Shown here: in pieces, positions 34,283-42,977 of the stretch
Numbering within the stretch: position 1 is the first letter of the stretch
Layout of the letters: the number at the start of each line of letters is the position of its first letter
Assembly: GCF_022900255.1 (NCBI RefSeq)
Contig: NZ_JALIRM010000010.1
Span: 62,001-126,000, forward strand
Direction: 5' to 3'
DNA length: 64,000 nucleotides
DNA from: Lederbergia wuyishanensis
GTDB taxonomy: Bacteria > Bacillota > Bacilli > Bacillales > Bacillaceae_C
Position numbers and translations under genes: made by a program
The notes under the pieces: generated by a model
What the model was told of the DNA's origin: nothing
Databases searched by the model: none
The model's input: only the letters and a program-made list of their open reading frames with translations

Positions 34283-34377
34283 TTTTCAACAACCCTCCGA
34301 TCATCAAAGTACTTTTAATCTAACATAGATAGGAAGGCATTACAAAGGTTATTTTCTTTTTATTCCAAAAATTTCTT

Positions 34378-34836
34378 TTACGAATATGTTTTAAGTGTGA
34401 GGTAATGAGTAGAATTCGGGTATTTATCGCTTTTTGTAAACCCAAATGAAGTGTAAAATGCATCAGCTTGTGGTGTACTGTTTAATACTATTATTTGAAA
34501 ATGATTCTTTGCTTCGGAAATTAACATTTTTAATAAGAGCGTCCCTACTCCATTTCTACGACAATCTTCGGTTACATAAAATCTCCTCAAACGACCAATA
34601 TGTGGATTGTTAGAAAAAGGATCAATGTTAATTCCCCCAACAGCAATCAGCACACCATCCTGTCTGTATACACCATATAAAGCTTCACCAGGCATGTTGA
34701 AAGTATTGGACCCGTCGCTATAATTACTTACTAATTTTTGAAGAAAACGAAAACCAGCTTTTTTACTTTCTTCTACCAGTGGGTATATATTTTCATTCAT
34801 TACGTTATTTATTCGTTTGACTTCATACCCTTTCAT
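34378..34836 (-). CDS. GNAT family N-acetyltransferase
   Basis: Acetyl-CoA-dependent transferase of 152 residues. The GNAT motif A is RRFYVTEDCRRNGVGTLLLKMLISEA (R/Q-x-x-G-x-G/A as RRNGVG) near residues 75-100, with the C-terminal strand IIVLNSTPQADAFYTSFGFTKSD (motif B). Substrate unknown. GGAGG before ATG. It lies 34 bp after rpiA on the same strand and may be cotranscribed; the erm promoter must lie in or after its end. Confidence 0.88.
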   Translation of the reverse strand: MKGYEVKRINNVMNENIYPLVEESKKAGFRFLQKLVSNYSDGSNTFNMPGEALYGVYRQDGVLIAVGGINIDPFSNNPHIGRLRRFYVTEDCRRNGVGTLLLKMLISEAKNHFQIIVLNSTPQADAFYTSFGFTKSDKYPNSTHYLTLKTYS

Positions 34837-34870
34837 CCCTTACCTCCTTGCAACAGAAATCAACACTCAT

Positions 34871-35542
34871 TCAACTTTTATATAAAATATCGACATGTCC
34901 GTTTCTATTTCCAATGACCATCGTATCTGTCATATTAACGAAAAGCCCATTCTCTACAACGCCAGGAATCATATTTAATGTATGATTAAGATTCTCGGCA
35001 TCATATATTTCCCCAAAATCACAATCCAATATATAGTTGCCATTATCCGTAATAAAAGGAAGATTATTATTAAGTCGTAATTTAGGTTCACAACCTAAAG
35101 ACTTTATTTGTCTGCACGTCATTTCCCAGCCAAATTGTGTGACTTCAACGGGTAATGGAAATTTCCCCAAATTCGCTACATATTTCGTCTCGTCCATCAC
35201 AACGATCATTCGTTTCGAAATAGATGCTACCATTTTTTCTCGTAATAAGGCTCCTCCGCCACCTTTTATAAGCTCAAAATCCGGATTAGCCTCATCTGCT
35301 CCATCTACAGTCAAATCTATTTGATCAATTGAAGACAAGCCTACTAATGGTATCCCCAACTCGTTGGCAAGCTGTTCAGTTTGTCTAGATGTAGGAACTC
35401 CTTTAATATTAAGTCCTTGTTTGACAAGTTCACCTAGCTTTAATATTGACCAATGAACAGTAGAACCCGTTCCGAGACCTACTATCATATCGTTTTCGAT
35501 GAATTCAATTGCTTTTTCACCAGCTAGCTTTTTAGCATCCAT
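34871..35542 (-). CDS. rpiA: ribose-5-phosphate isomerase A
   Basis: Interconverts ribose 5-phosphate and ribulose 5-phosphate in the pentose-phosphate pathway. Signatures: GLGTGSTVHWSILKLGEL, DLTVDGADEANPDFELIKGGGGALLREKMVA (catalytic Asp and Lys) and MDETKYVANLGKFPLPVEV. The start is ATG 35542, with AGGTGG 8 nt upstream; 223 residues. Bacilli usually have RpiB; RpiA-type genes occur in part of the group. Confidence 0.95.
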   Translation of the reverse strand: MDAKKLAGEKAIEFIENDMIVGLGTGSTVHWSILKLGELVKQGLNIKGVPTSRQTEQLANELGIPLVGLSSIDQIDLTVDGADEANPDFELIKGGGGALLREKMVASISKRMIVVMDETKYVANLGKFPLPVEVTQFGWEMTCRQIKSLGCEPKLRLNNNLPFITDNGNYILDCDFGEIYDAENLNHTLNMIPGVVENGLFVNMTDTMVIGNRNGHVDILYKS

Positions 35543-35605
35543 GTCAACACCCACCTGAAATTTAATAAGTTATAACTTTAATTGTAATTATATCTCTTCC
35601 TATTT

Positions 35606-35664
35606 AAAAAAATAATCCCAGTTGTCAGGGGGATATGAGTTGTAAAAAATCGGAACTACAATTG
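35606..35664 (-). terminator. terminator after the lipoprotein gene
   Basis: ATCCCAGT (inside the last codons) pairs with ACTGGGAT; TATTTTTTT follows on the minus strand. The loop has its own pairing (TTGTAG/ACAACT). Confidence 0.7.
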
Positions 35665-36105
35665 TTTACTGGGATGCTTCGATAAAATCAACTTTCTTAA
35701 TTTGTTCGTCATTTGCGGGGAAGTATGATAAACAGAATCGTCCATCATATACATGAAGGTACTTTTTTCATTTTCCTTACCCAACCAAAAATGCAGGGCA
35801 TGAACAGGTAAGTCTCCTTCATTCGATTTATATTCCACCATTACATCATACTCCGGTTCTGCCAAGTCAACCTTACCAGACTTCTTAACCGCTGATGTAA
35901 TGGCTTTTTCGAATATATCCAAAGACTGTTTATCTTTGAAAGATATTAGAATGTCTTCATTCATATCTCCTATTCCCATTGAATTTGAGATATGTACGAC
36001 TGCTATTTTTTCATCTAAAAGAGACATTGTTTCTGTAGGGCGAAATTGGCAGCCTATTAATAGTAGTAAACATATTACTGGTGCAACCCACATTAATACT
36101 TTCAA
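35656..36105 (-). CDS. lipoprotein of unknown function
   Basis: The start is TTG 36105 behind AGGAGG, which gives a proper signal peptide (KVLMWVAPVICLLLLIGC, lipobox LLIGC). The frame runs 20 codons further but without a ribosome site. The mature part of about 130 residues is mixed α/β with no motif I can name; it has similarity in style to small YhfM-type lipoproteins. It follows the NTase gene at a 31-bp gap. Confidence 0.75.
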   Translation of the reverse strand: MKVLMWVAPVICLLLLIGCQFRPTETMSLLDEKIAVVHISNSMGIGDMNEDILISFKDKQSLDIFEKAITSAVKKSGKVDLAEPEYDVMVEYKSNEGDLPVHALHFWLGKENEKSTFMYMMDDSVYHTSPQMTNKLRKLILSKHPSKQL

Positions 36106-36136
36106 GATGCTCCTCCTAGTAAAATAATATAGATTT

Positions 36137-37207
36137 CTATCCGGATCCAGATGAGCTAGATGCATCTCCTAGTCTCATGAGCATATTTTTAAAATCCTCA
36201 ACATTTTCAAAGCTAGCAATTGGAATTTTGCTTTCTTTCAAAATCCTTACAAATGTTTCTTCTGCTTTGTTCGCTGCAAGTGCAAAACTAGAGAGATTAT
36301 CTGGATCGTAATAATCGATAAAATTTAATTCTGGGTTATGAATCCCAGTTTGTTCTTGAACATAATTAAGCTCAGTTTGAAGATTAGTTGCCGCTAAAAA
36401 AGCACTAAAAGCGTCTCCTTTTTCACAAGAAAAGCGGATTTTATTCCAATGAGACAATAGTTCCTCGTAAAGTCCCTTAAAATGGAACATTGATACAGGT
36501 GGTATAATCTCATTCTTTATTGTTTTAAAAAATGAGTCCACACAATGTATTAAATCGAAACAAGTTTTTTGAATTTGTTCATATTCCTTTGCAGCAACCA
36601 CTTCGTGAATAACTTCCATGAATCCTTTAGGTAATCGATTCAGCAAAGAAAGTTCTTTAAGCAATTGTTTTTCACCAAAGTGTAGAAAAGTATGGTTCAA
36701 AAGACAAAGTGTATTACTAATTTCAATTACTATATCCCCAGCTGCAGAAAGATTATTACTGATAAATAGCTCAGCATAGTGTCGTTTTGCATTTATAAGG
36801 TGTTGATGAGCTTTTTCAATAAGTTTAGGGGTGAGAGGTCCATTTTGAATACTTGCGATTTGTTTTATTAATTTTTCATAGCGCTCCTTATCTTCTTCAG
36901 ATGCATAATAAACAAGGCGGGAATTGACTAGTATAGACACTCTCATATCATCAAAATTCGCAAAACTTTCAAGGCGTTCCCAGTTTACACCCCAAAGATC
37001 GTTACCGCTACCTTTGAGAATGAATGTTGTTGCTAGATTCCAGCCCCGCTCAGTTTTAGGAACAAAGATCATATCTAAATCAGAATTTTCATTTGCAGTA
37101 CCATTAACAACTGAACCATATATAAAAAGTAGACTTATATCATTTGAATATTTAGTTTTAATTACATCCATTATTGATTCGAGTAGTTCACTGTGGTGTC
37201 TTTCCAT
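36137..37207 (-). CDS. nucleotidyltransferase-domain protein with helical C-terminus
   Basis: 356 residues. The N-terminal NTase core shows YGSVVNGTANENSDLDMIFV (GSxxxG...SDxD) near residues 30-50. The long helical C-terminal part (about 130-340) resembles the HEPN-like or KNTase-C modules found after such cores. It ends in a Ser/Gly-rich tail (DASSSSGSG). Possible roles are transfer of AMP to a drug, tRNA or protein. Nothing in the context fixes this. First gene of a pair with the lipoprotein. Confidence 0.8.
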   Translation of the reverse strand: MERHHSELLESIMDVIKTKYSNDISLLFIYGSVVNGTANENSDLDMIFVPKTERGWNLATTFILKGSGNDLWGVNWERLESFANFDDMRVSILVNSRLVYYASEEDKERYEKLIKQIASIQNGPLTPKLIEKAHQHLINAKRHYAELFISNNLSAAGDIVIEISNTLCLLNHTFLHFGEKQLLKELSLLNRLPKGFMEVIHEVVAAKEYEQIQKTCFDLIHCVDSFFKTIKNEIIPPVSMFHFKGLYEELLSHWNKIRFSCEKGDAFSAFLAATNLQTELNYVQEQTGIHNPELNFIDYYDPDNLSSFALAANKAEETFVRILKESKIPIASFENVEDFKNMLMRLGDASSSSGSG

Positions 37208-37477
37208 GTTAACACTCCCTACAATTTAAAAATCAATCAAAGAAAAGGTAAATCCAAATCTGGAATACCATTCATTTCACATTATCGATGTCCACTAACT
37301 CCACACTAAACGCATGCACATATCCATACACAACTTTATCTAAAATCATACAATTTTAGAAAACCTTTATATCTAGACGAACCGTTTTATTTTCTTAAGT
37401 ACCTACCTTTTAGTAGCATTTTTTAATATAAAATGTAAATTCTACATAATTAAGCCCAATACCTTTAAATAAATCCA

Positions 37478-37525
37478 TTTACAATTAAAACCACGTATTA
37501 TATAATTAGTTAGGTTAACTAACCA
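37478..37525 (+). promoter_or_regulatory. marR-MFS promoter with operator
   Basis: TTTACA (37478-37483), a 17-bp spacer and TATAAT (37501-37506). The near-palindrome GTTAGGTTAACTAAC follows over the expected start point (about 37509-37523). This is a usual place for a MarR autorepressor. Confidence 0.7.
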
Positions 37526-37542
37526 TTTAAAGGAGGATTTTC

Positions 37543-37965
37543 TTGTACTCTATTTTTTCCAAAATTAAATTACTATATAAGCCTTATACGCAGCAAATAC
37601 TAAAAGTGCTTGAGCCGCATGAGCTAACGGAATTGCAATGGGGCTTGCTTCGTTATTTACAAGAAGATGGACCAACTACTTTTTCTGAGATCGCCGAGTA
37701 TTGGCAGGTAGAAAAACCATCTGTTACACCAGTAGGCCAAAAACTGATAGACCTCGGTCTTATTGAAGTTCGTCCCGGAAAAGATAAACGGCAAAAGGTC
37801 ATGCATATAACGGAAGCAGGACAATTGAAATATAGAGAATGTAAAGCTTCGGTTGATTTGTATCAATCGAAATTATTGGAAGGAGTATCTGAGCAACAAA
37901 TAAAAGTTGTAAACGAGGTTTTAGAGCAACTAACGCGCAACGTAAAGAAAAGAGGATTACTTTGA
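37543..37965 (+). CDS. MarR family transcriptional regulator
   Basis: Winged-helix repressor of 140 residues. The start is TTG 37543 behind AAGGAGG. The recognition part is PTTFSEIAEYWQVEKPSVTPVGQKLIDLGLIEV, and the wing KDKRQKVMHITEAG has the family's D-x-R-x-x-x-x-x-LT pattern. It overlaps the MFS gene by four bases (TTGA). It probably represses its own operon through the palindrome at the start point and is released by the exported compound. Confidence 0.92.
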   Translation: MYSIFSKIKLLYKPYTQQILKVLEPHELTELQWGLLRYLQEDGPTTFSEIAEYWQVEKPSVTPVGQKLIDLGLIEVRPGKDKRQKVMHITEAGQLKYRECKASVDLYQSKLLEGVSEQQIKVVNEVLEQLTRNVKKRGLL

Positions 37966-39143
37966 ATAAAGAAAAATTATGGACAAAGGAGTTTATCGCT
38001 GTTTCAACGATCAACTTTTTAGCAACATTGATGTTCTACCTGTTAATGGTGACCATTGCGACCTACGCTAAAAGTGAGTTTCATGTATCGACGAGTACAG
38101 CGGGTCTAGTATCCAGTATTTTTATTATTGGCTCGCTTCTTGGCCGACTTGGCGCTGGCCGTTATATTAGTGATATTGGGACAAAAAAAGTGTTTTGGAC
38201 CGGCTTGATTTTACTTACTGTTGCCTCGATTTTTTACTTCGGTATTTTTAATACGACAACCTTACTTCTTAACCGTTTATTCCACGGTATTTCATTTGGT
38301 TTAATGGGAACGGCGGCAGGTACAATTATTGCTCAAGTATTACCGGCGGAACGTAGAGGTGAAGGGATTGGGTACTATAGTCTAAGTACAATATTAGCCA
38401 CAGCGATCGGACCGTTCTTTGGAATTTTACTCATGAAGCTAGATAACGGTTTTACGATTATGTATATGATCAATGTTATTTTCTCTATCGGAAGTATGAT
38501 CTTTTTAGCCCTTGTAAAAATAAAAATGACAGAGCCATCAAAAGAGAAGAGTATTGTGGAAAAAGGGCCACTCCTCACGCGTTTTATTGAACCAAAAGCA
38601 GCACCAATTTCACTTGTGGCGCTTGTAATTGGCTTTAGCTATTCTGGCGTTATGTCATTCTTGTCTTTTTACGCAGAAGAAATCCATCTCGTAGCAGCAG
38701 CAAGCTATTTCTTCCTAGTCTACGCTCTTGTTATTATTTTCACCCGTCCAATAACCGGTAAATTAATGGATACACGTGGAGCTAATATCATTGTATACCC
38801 ATGTTTCGCGATTTTCGCAGTTGGGATGTTCCTGTTTAGCGAAGCTTCAGCTGGCTGGATGCTTTTATTGGCAAGTGCATGTATCGGTTTAGGCTATGGA
38901 AACTTCAACTCAATCGCACAAGCAATTGCGATTAAAGTAACAGAGCCACACCGTTTCGGTTTAGCTACATCGACTTATTTCATTTTATATGATTTAGGTC
39001 TCGGCTTGGGACCATATATTTTAGGATTTATCGAACCTTATTCAGGTTACCGCGCCATCTTCTTTTCGATGGTGATTGTGATTCTGCTTTGTTATCCAAT
39101 GTATTATTTCGCTTATGGGAAAAAAGCTAAGTCTTTCCAATAG
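37962..39143 (+). CDS. MFS efflux transporter
   Basis: Twelve-helix major facilitator of 393 residues. The TTG start overlaps the marR stop (TTGA). Motif A between helices 2 and 3 is GRLGAGRYISDIGTKKV, and the helix-5 region has GEGIGYYSLSTILATAIGPFFG, the drug/H+ antiporter motif C-like stretch. The coupling to a MarR repressor points to export of a toxic compound. Confidence 0.92.
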   Translation: MNKEKLWTKEFIAVSTINFLATLMFYLLMVTIATYAKSEFHVSTSTAGLVSSIFIIGSLLGRLGAGRYISDIGTKKVFWTGLILLTVASIFYFGIFNTTTLLLNRLFHGISFGLMGTAAGTIIAQVLPAERRGEGIGYYSLSTILATAIGPFFGILLMKLDNGFTIMYMINVIFSIGSMIFLALVKIKMTEPSKEKSIVEKGPLLTRFIEPKAAPISLVALVIGFSYSGVMSFLSFYAEEIHLVAAASYFFLVYALVIIFTRPITGKLMDTRGANIIVYPCFAIFAVGMFLFSEASAGWMLLLASACIGLGYGNFNSIAQAIAIKVTEPHRFGLATSTYFILYDLGLGLGPYILGFIEPYSGYRAIFFSMVIVILLCYPMYYFAYGKKAKSFQ

Positions 39144-39299
39144 GCCATTTTTTGTTAGATGGAATTTTGATCTATGAACTTGATTGATTTATAAGTTTTA
39201 GAACTTTTGTTAATATATTGAAATTGTTAATATATAAAAAGATAAACGGCGGAAAAGTCACATTATTTATTATTGGGTTTTTTGAAATGGAGTGGGAGA

Positions 39300-39830
39300 A
39301 TGTTTCCGATATTAGAAACAGAGAGGCTTAGATTGCGAAAAATTATAAGCACGGATGCTCAAGCAATTTTTGATTGTTTTTCTAATAATGACGTAATCCG
39401 TTATTACGGACAAGATACCTTAACAAGCTTAGAGCAAGCTGAACAGTTTGTTGAGTTTTTCGCAAAAAACTACGAAGAAAAACGTGGGATTCGATGGGGA
39501 ATTGAATTAAGAGAAAAAGAAGGACTTATCGGAACCATTGGGTTTAATGTTTGGTCTCCTAAGCACAAAAGAGCTGAGATAGGTTACGAACTTCATCCTT
39601 ATTATTGGGGAAAAGGCTACGCAACGGAGGCTATCTCCAAAGTAATATCATACGGTTTTAATGAACTTGATTTGACACGCATAGGAGCAGTTGTTTTTAT
39701 CGAAAACAAACCATCTAATGAGTTACTTAAAAAGCTGGGCTTTAAAAAAGAAGGTATTTTAAGAAATTATATGTATCAAAACGGCATTCCTCATGATACC
39801 AACGTTTACTCATTAATAAAATCACATTAA
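39300..39830 (+). CDS. GNAT acetyltransferase (RimJ/RimL type)
   Basis: 176 residues, start ATG 39300 behind GGAG. FPILETERLRLRKIISTDAQAIFDCFSN is the standard RimL-like N-terminus; YELHPYYWGKGYATEAISKVISYGF is motif A, and RIGAVVFIENKPSNELLKKLGFKKEGILRNY is motif B. Such enzymes acetylate ribosomal protein N-termini or small amines, and the target cannot be read here. A clear terminator follows. Confidence 0.92.
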   Translation: MFPILETERLRLRKIISTDAQAIFDCFSNNDVIRYYGQDTLTSLEQAEQFVEFFAKNYEEKRGIRWGIELREKEGLIGTIGFNVWSPKHKRAEIGYELHPYYWGKGYATEAISKVISYGFNELDLTRIGAVVFIENKPSNELLKKLGFKKEGILRNYMYQNGIPHDTNVYSLIKSH

Positions 39831-39851
39831 ATATAAAGAGTTAGCACTATG

Positions 39852-39877
39852 ACGCTCAGAAGCCTGAGCGTTTTTAT
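39852..39877 (+). terminator. terminator of the GNAT gene
   Basis: ACGCTCAG (39852-39859) pairs with CTGAGCGT (39864-39871) around AAGC, then TTTTATC. Confidence 0.9.
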
Positions 39878-40044
39878 CATTATTTAGTGAAATAGTTATC
39901 GATTCTCCATACTAAATTGAACCCCAAAAAAAGTTTTTTAATCTTTAAATAATCAATTACTGGTTCATTTTATATTATTAGAGGTGTTCTACATTCGTGG
40001 TACTAGGTGTCCCTTTTCTTATAGGTTAAGATTATCACAAAAGT

Positions 40045-40314
40045 TTAGAAATCATTAAAAACACTAAACGTATCAATCATTAAAAGAGCAATAGTAAACC
40101 AATGTATGGAAAGCATCATTAAGAGCCAATGCTTAACAAAGCTGTGATTGTTTTTAGAAAGTTTAAGGGCAATCAGTGTAAGAATAGTACCCCATAAGGT
40201 TGTCGAAAGTAGAAATAAAAAAGGATATGTCACAAGAATGGCATCAAGAAACCATAGGAAAAATCCACTTGCGCCACCAACAAGATGTCCTAAGATGATT
40301 AACAATCCAAGCAA
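40045..40314 (-). CDS. small membrane protein, start uncertain
   Basis: At least 89 residues with three hydrophobic segments. The first in-frame start is TTG 40314, with no ribosome site. Sequence in the same frame upstream (IRSIYITHVLLGLL) looks like the true N-terminus, and an ATG with GAGAGGG lies just before it in another frame (ATGAATAAATAA). A frameshift, or a rare ATT start, is likely. It follows another small membrane gene at a short gap. Function unknown. Confidence 0.55.
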   Translation of the reverse strand: MLGLLIILGHLVGGASGFFLWFLDAILVTYPFLFLLSTTLWGTILTLIALKLSKNNHSFVKHWLLMMLSIHWFTIALLMIDTFSVFNDF

Positions 40315-40368
40315 TACATGAGTAATATAAATGCTTCTAATTATTTATTCATCCCTCTCCATTAGCAA

Positions 40369-40599
40369 TTATTCACCGTTCCTTTTAAAAGCAAAGTATA
40401 TAAAAATGATTCCGACTAATAAAAACAGCGGAATAAAAAGGTTATCTAGCAAGGATGGAGGAGGTGGTGAAGTAGGAAACGATCCTGTATGTGTGAGTGC
40501 CGACCAATGAACAATTGAAATTACACGTTCGACTGAGTACATCAAACCACTTGCCAAGATAAATAATGCACCCAAAATCAAACTTGTTCTTCTTTCCAT
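40369..40599 (-). CDS. small membrane protein
   Basis: 76 residues with the start at ATG 40599 behind AAAGGAGG. Two hydrophobic segments (about 5-25 and 53-72) are separated by a loop with SLTHTGSFPTSPPPPSLLDN, a Pro/Ser-rich turn. No family recognised. Probably cotranscribed with the small membrane gene downstream. Confidence 0.7.
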   Translation of the reverse strand: MERRTSLILGALFILASGLMYSVERVISIVHWSALTHTGSFPTSPPPPSLLDNLFIPLFLLVGIIFIYFAFKRNGE

Positions 40600-40664
40600 A
40601 AGCCTATTTCCTCCTTTTTTTTGAATCACTTTATAATTTCAGTCATTTGCTTCTTAATTAAAAA

Positions 40665-40805
40665 CTACTGAATAAGTACTACCTTTTGTTGCATCTCCTT
40701 TATTTCTTTTTTCATGAATTCGCGTTGAGAAACTTCAACTTTTGAGAGATATAGATAAATACTATGGTACTGATTCCTTACCACATTCCCATATGTACCA
40801 TACAT
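40665..40805 (-). CDS. possible 46-residue ORF
   Basis: ATG 40805 to TAG 40665. The reading is polar, with a helical C-terminus (SQREFMKKEIKEMQQKVV). There is no good ribosome site in front, so translation is doubtful. Listed because the surrounding 300 bp holds nothing else. Confidence 0.25.
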   Translation of the reverse strand: MYGTYGNVVRNQYHSIYLYLSKVEVSQREFMKKEIKEMQQKVVLIQ

Positions 40806-40925
40806 TTTATCATATTTATCCGTCTTTTGTTTTAATATTTTGAAAATTTAAAGGGTATTTCCATTTTTTGAAGAAATAGTATAGTTCATAAATAATTATT
40901 AACATTTAAAAAAAGGATGGTACCT

Positions 40926-41156
40926 ATGCAAGGTATTTTAGTAGTTTTAATGCTACCTGGTATTATTTTTATTTTTTCGATTGTTGGTTTTTTATTACTA
41001 AAAAAGTGGTATGTGACTCCTATAATAATTTTTATTATTCTTTCATTATTGGCTACTACTATTGTTAAAGGTACACTTTTCATCTATGTGATATTCTTTA
41101 CCGCACTTTCAATTGTCGTAAGTCTTGTTATGAAGTTAAATATACATAAAAAGTAG
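40926..41156 (+). CDS. DUF2651-like membrane protein
   Basis: 76 residues with three hydrophobic helices. The start is ATG 40926, behind AAGGATGG. The N-terminal PGIIFIFSIVGFLLLKKWYVTPIIIF and the overall size match my memory of DUF2651 (B. subtilis YbeF-type). Function unknown. Plus strand, alone, upstream of the hflX leader. Confidence 0.65.
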   Translation: MQGILVVLMLPGIIFIFSIVGFLLLKKWYVTPIIIFIILSLLATTIVKGTLFIYVIFFTALSIVVSLVMKLNIHKK

Positions 41157-41332
41157 TCAAAGTACTTTTATTAATGAGGAAACCTTCTCTTTTTTTGGTC
41201 ATATAAATAAGCATGTGAAGGTGTTCCCTTCCATGATAATTTGTAAAATGTAATTATTTTACTTTTTCACATTGCTCTTTCTTATAGTGCATGTTAAGAT
41301 GAACTCAACTTTAATTGAACGGAGGGTTTCAA

Positions 41333-41374
41333 GTGGCAACTATTAGACTTCGATTCCAAACTTTGAACAGATAA
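41333..41374 (+). CDS. hflX leader peptide with RLR motif
   Basis: Thirteen codons, MATIRLRFQTLNR, with GTG start 6 nt after GGAGGG. It shares IRLRF-x-TL with the erm leader of this window, and RLRF-x-TLN with the known ErmD leader. The stop is 39 nt before the conserved ACGGGAT element, as in erm. Confidence 0.85.
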   Translation: MATIRLRFQTLNR

Positions 41375-41413
41375 TTGAATATGTTCAAAGCTCTGCTACT
41401 TGTGCAGGGTTTT

Positions 41414-41436
41414 ACGGGATTGGTCTGCCTATCTAG
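41414..41436 (+). promoter_or_regulatory. conserved ACGGGAT leader element (hflX)
   Basis: Reads ACGGGATTGGTCTGCC and then TATCTAG. It lies after TCTGC/GCAG bases that match the small hairpin of the erm leader. Confidence 0.65.
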
Positions 41437-41469
41437 GAAACCTCATTTTTATAATGTTAATAAAAGATG

Positions 41470-41497
41470 AAGGGGAGGTACAATTCTCTCCTTTTTT
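41470..41497 (+). terminator. attenuator terminator in the hflX leader
   Basis: AAGGGGAG (41470-41477) pairs with CTCTCCTT (41486-41493), one G-U pair, and TTTTTTG follows. It is about 150 bp before the hflX start codon and 33 nt after the conserved element. Confidence 0.85.
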
Positions 41498-41648
41498 GTT
41501 GTCTAAATTTTTGGGATTACGTTTCGAAGATTCCTCCATTGCGACCTTTCATTTCCCTTTCGAAATGTTTTTTGACGCATTCTTTCCCGTTTACCTAAGC
41601 ATGTAGAGCACTTGTGTTTCTAATTGTAAAAAATTGGAGGGAATCCAT

Positions 41649-42902
41649 ATGGAAAGAAAAGCAATTGTTGTTGGTGTCAATCGGAACAAGACTACCGAAA
41701 GTTTCAAATATTCCATGGAGGAATTATGTAATTTAGCTCAAGCTTGTGATGTCTTAGTGTTGGGAGAAGTCACACAAAATTTAAACCACTTTGATAAAAC
41801 CTATTATATTGGAAGTGGCAAAGTCGAAGAGTTGCTTGAATTGATTGCGGTAACAGAAGCAAATATCGTCATTTTTGATGATGAGCTCTCCCCTTCTCAA
41901 ATTCGTAATTTGGAATCTAAGCTGGATTGTGAAGTCATCGACAGGACCACGCTTATTCTAGAGATTTTTGCGAGTAGGGCTAGAACGAAAGAGGCCCAGC
42001 TCCAAGTTGAAATTGCCCGATTGAACTATACTCTCCCAAGATTAATAGGAAGTCGTGAATCATTAGGACGACAAGGTGGAGGTTCTGGACTAAAAAATAG
42101 AGGAACCGGAGAAACGAAACTCGAACTTGACCGCCGAAAAATTGAAATTAAGATTGCTGCCTTAACAAAAGAACTTGAACAATTGGTTGAAAGGCGAAAA
42201 ATACAAAGAAAACAGCGAGATAAAAACGAAATTCCTGTTGTTTCATTAGTTGGTTATACGAATGCAGGCAAATCAACTCTAATGAATGCCATGCTAAATA
42301 ATGCCGGGATGGAAAAATACGTTTTTGAAAAAGATATGTTATTTGCCACATTAGAAACATCCGTGAGAAAAATTAACTTGGCCAATAACAAGGAATTTTT
42401 ATTAACGGATACCGTAGGTTTTATTAATAAACTACCGCATCATCTAGTAAAAGCATTCCGCTCGACTCTTGAAGAGGTAACAGAAGCTGATTTGCTTGTT
42501 CATGTCATTGATTACTCCAATCCACATCATGAAGAACAGAAGCAGCTGACAAATAAAGTATTAAAGGATATTGGCGTTGAAAATATCCCTATCATTTATG
42601 CCTATAATAAAGCTGATCTTATTGATGGACCTTTTCTAATGCAAGAAAACAGTTTTTACTTGTCCGCAAAAACAGGTGAAGGTGTTGAAGAATGTATAGA
42701 GCTCATTAGTCAACACATTTTCAATGACTATATTTCATGTGAATTTCTCATACCGTACACTGATGGCACAGTGATTTCTTACTTTAATGAACATAGCCAG
42801 ATTATTTCTACTGAGTATGAGGAAGACGGAACAAAGCTGATTGTGGAATGTAAAAAAGCAGATGCGGAAAAATACCAACAATATATACAAATTGTTCTAT
42901 AG
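41649..42902 (+). CDS. hflX: GTPase HflX
   Basis: Ribosome-associated GTPase that splits stalled or hibernating 70S ribosomes; in Listeria and mycobacteria it contributes to macrolide/lincosamide tolerance. The start is ATG 41649 behind GGAGGG, 417 residues. The N-terminal HflX domain (1-190) has ARTKEAQLQVEIARLNYTLPRL and GGSGLKNRGTGETKLELDRR. The G domain has G1 GYTNAGKST, G3 DTVGFINKLPHHLV and G4 NKAD. Its leader encodes an RLR peptide and a terminator like erm, so antibiotic induction is expected. Confidence 0.95.
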   Translation: MERKAIVVGVNRNKTTESFKYSMEELCNLAQACDVLVLGEVTQNLNHFDKTYYIGSGKVEELLELIAVTEANIVIFDDELSPSQIRNLESKLDCEVIDRTTLILEIFASRARTKEAQLQVEIARLNYTLPRLIGSRESLGRQGGGSGLKNRGTGETKLELDRRKIEIKIAALTKELEQLVERRKIQRKQRDKNEIPVVSLVGYTNAGKSTLMNAMLNNAGMEKYVFEKDMLFATLETSVRKINLANNKEFLLTDTVGFINKLPHHLVKAFRSTLEEVTEADLLVHVIDYSNPHHEEQKQLTNKVLKDIGVENIPIIYAYNKADLIDGPFLMQENSFYLSAKTGEGVEECIELISQHIFNDYISCEFLIPYTDGTVISYFNEHSQIISTEYEEDGTKLIVECKKADAEKYQQYIQIVL

Positions 42903-42914
42903 AAACAGAAATTG

Positions 42915-42945
42915 AGCTGTCAAGAATCCTTGGCAGCTTTCTTTG
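42915..42945 (+). terminator. terminator of hflX
   Basis: AGCTGTCAAG pairs with CTTGGCAGCT (one G-U pair), loop AATC, then TTCTTTG. Confidence 0.8.
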
Positions 42946-42977
42946 ATAATCCGGGCAAAAATTCCTTAGAATTTGAA

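Noticed and set aside
41400-41606. 68-codon frame in the hflX leader
   Set aside because: It overlaps the conserved element and the terminator, has no ribosome site, and the codon use is poor. It is explained by the leader RNA.
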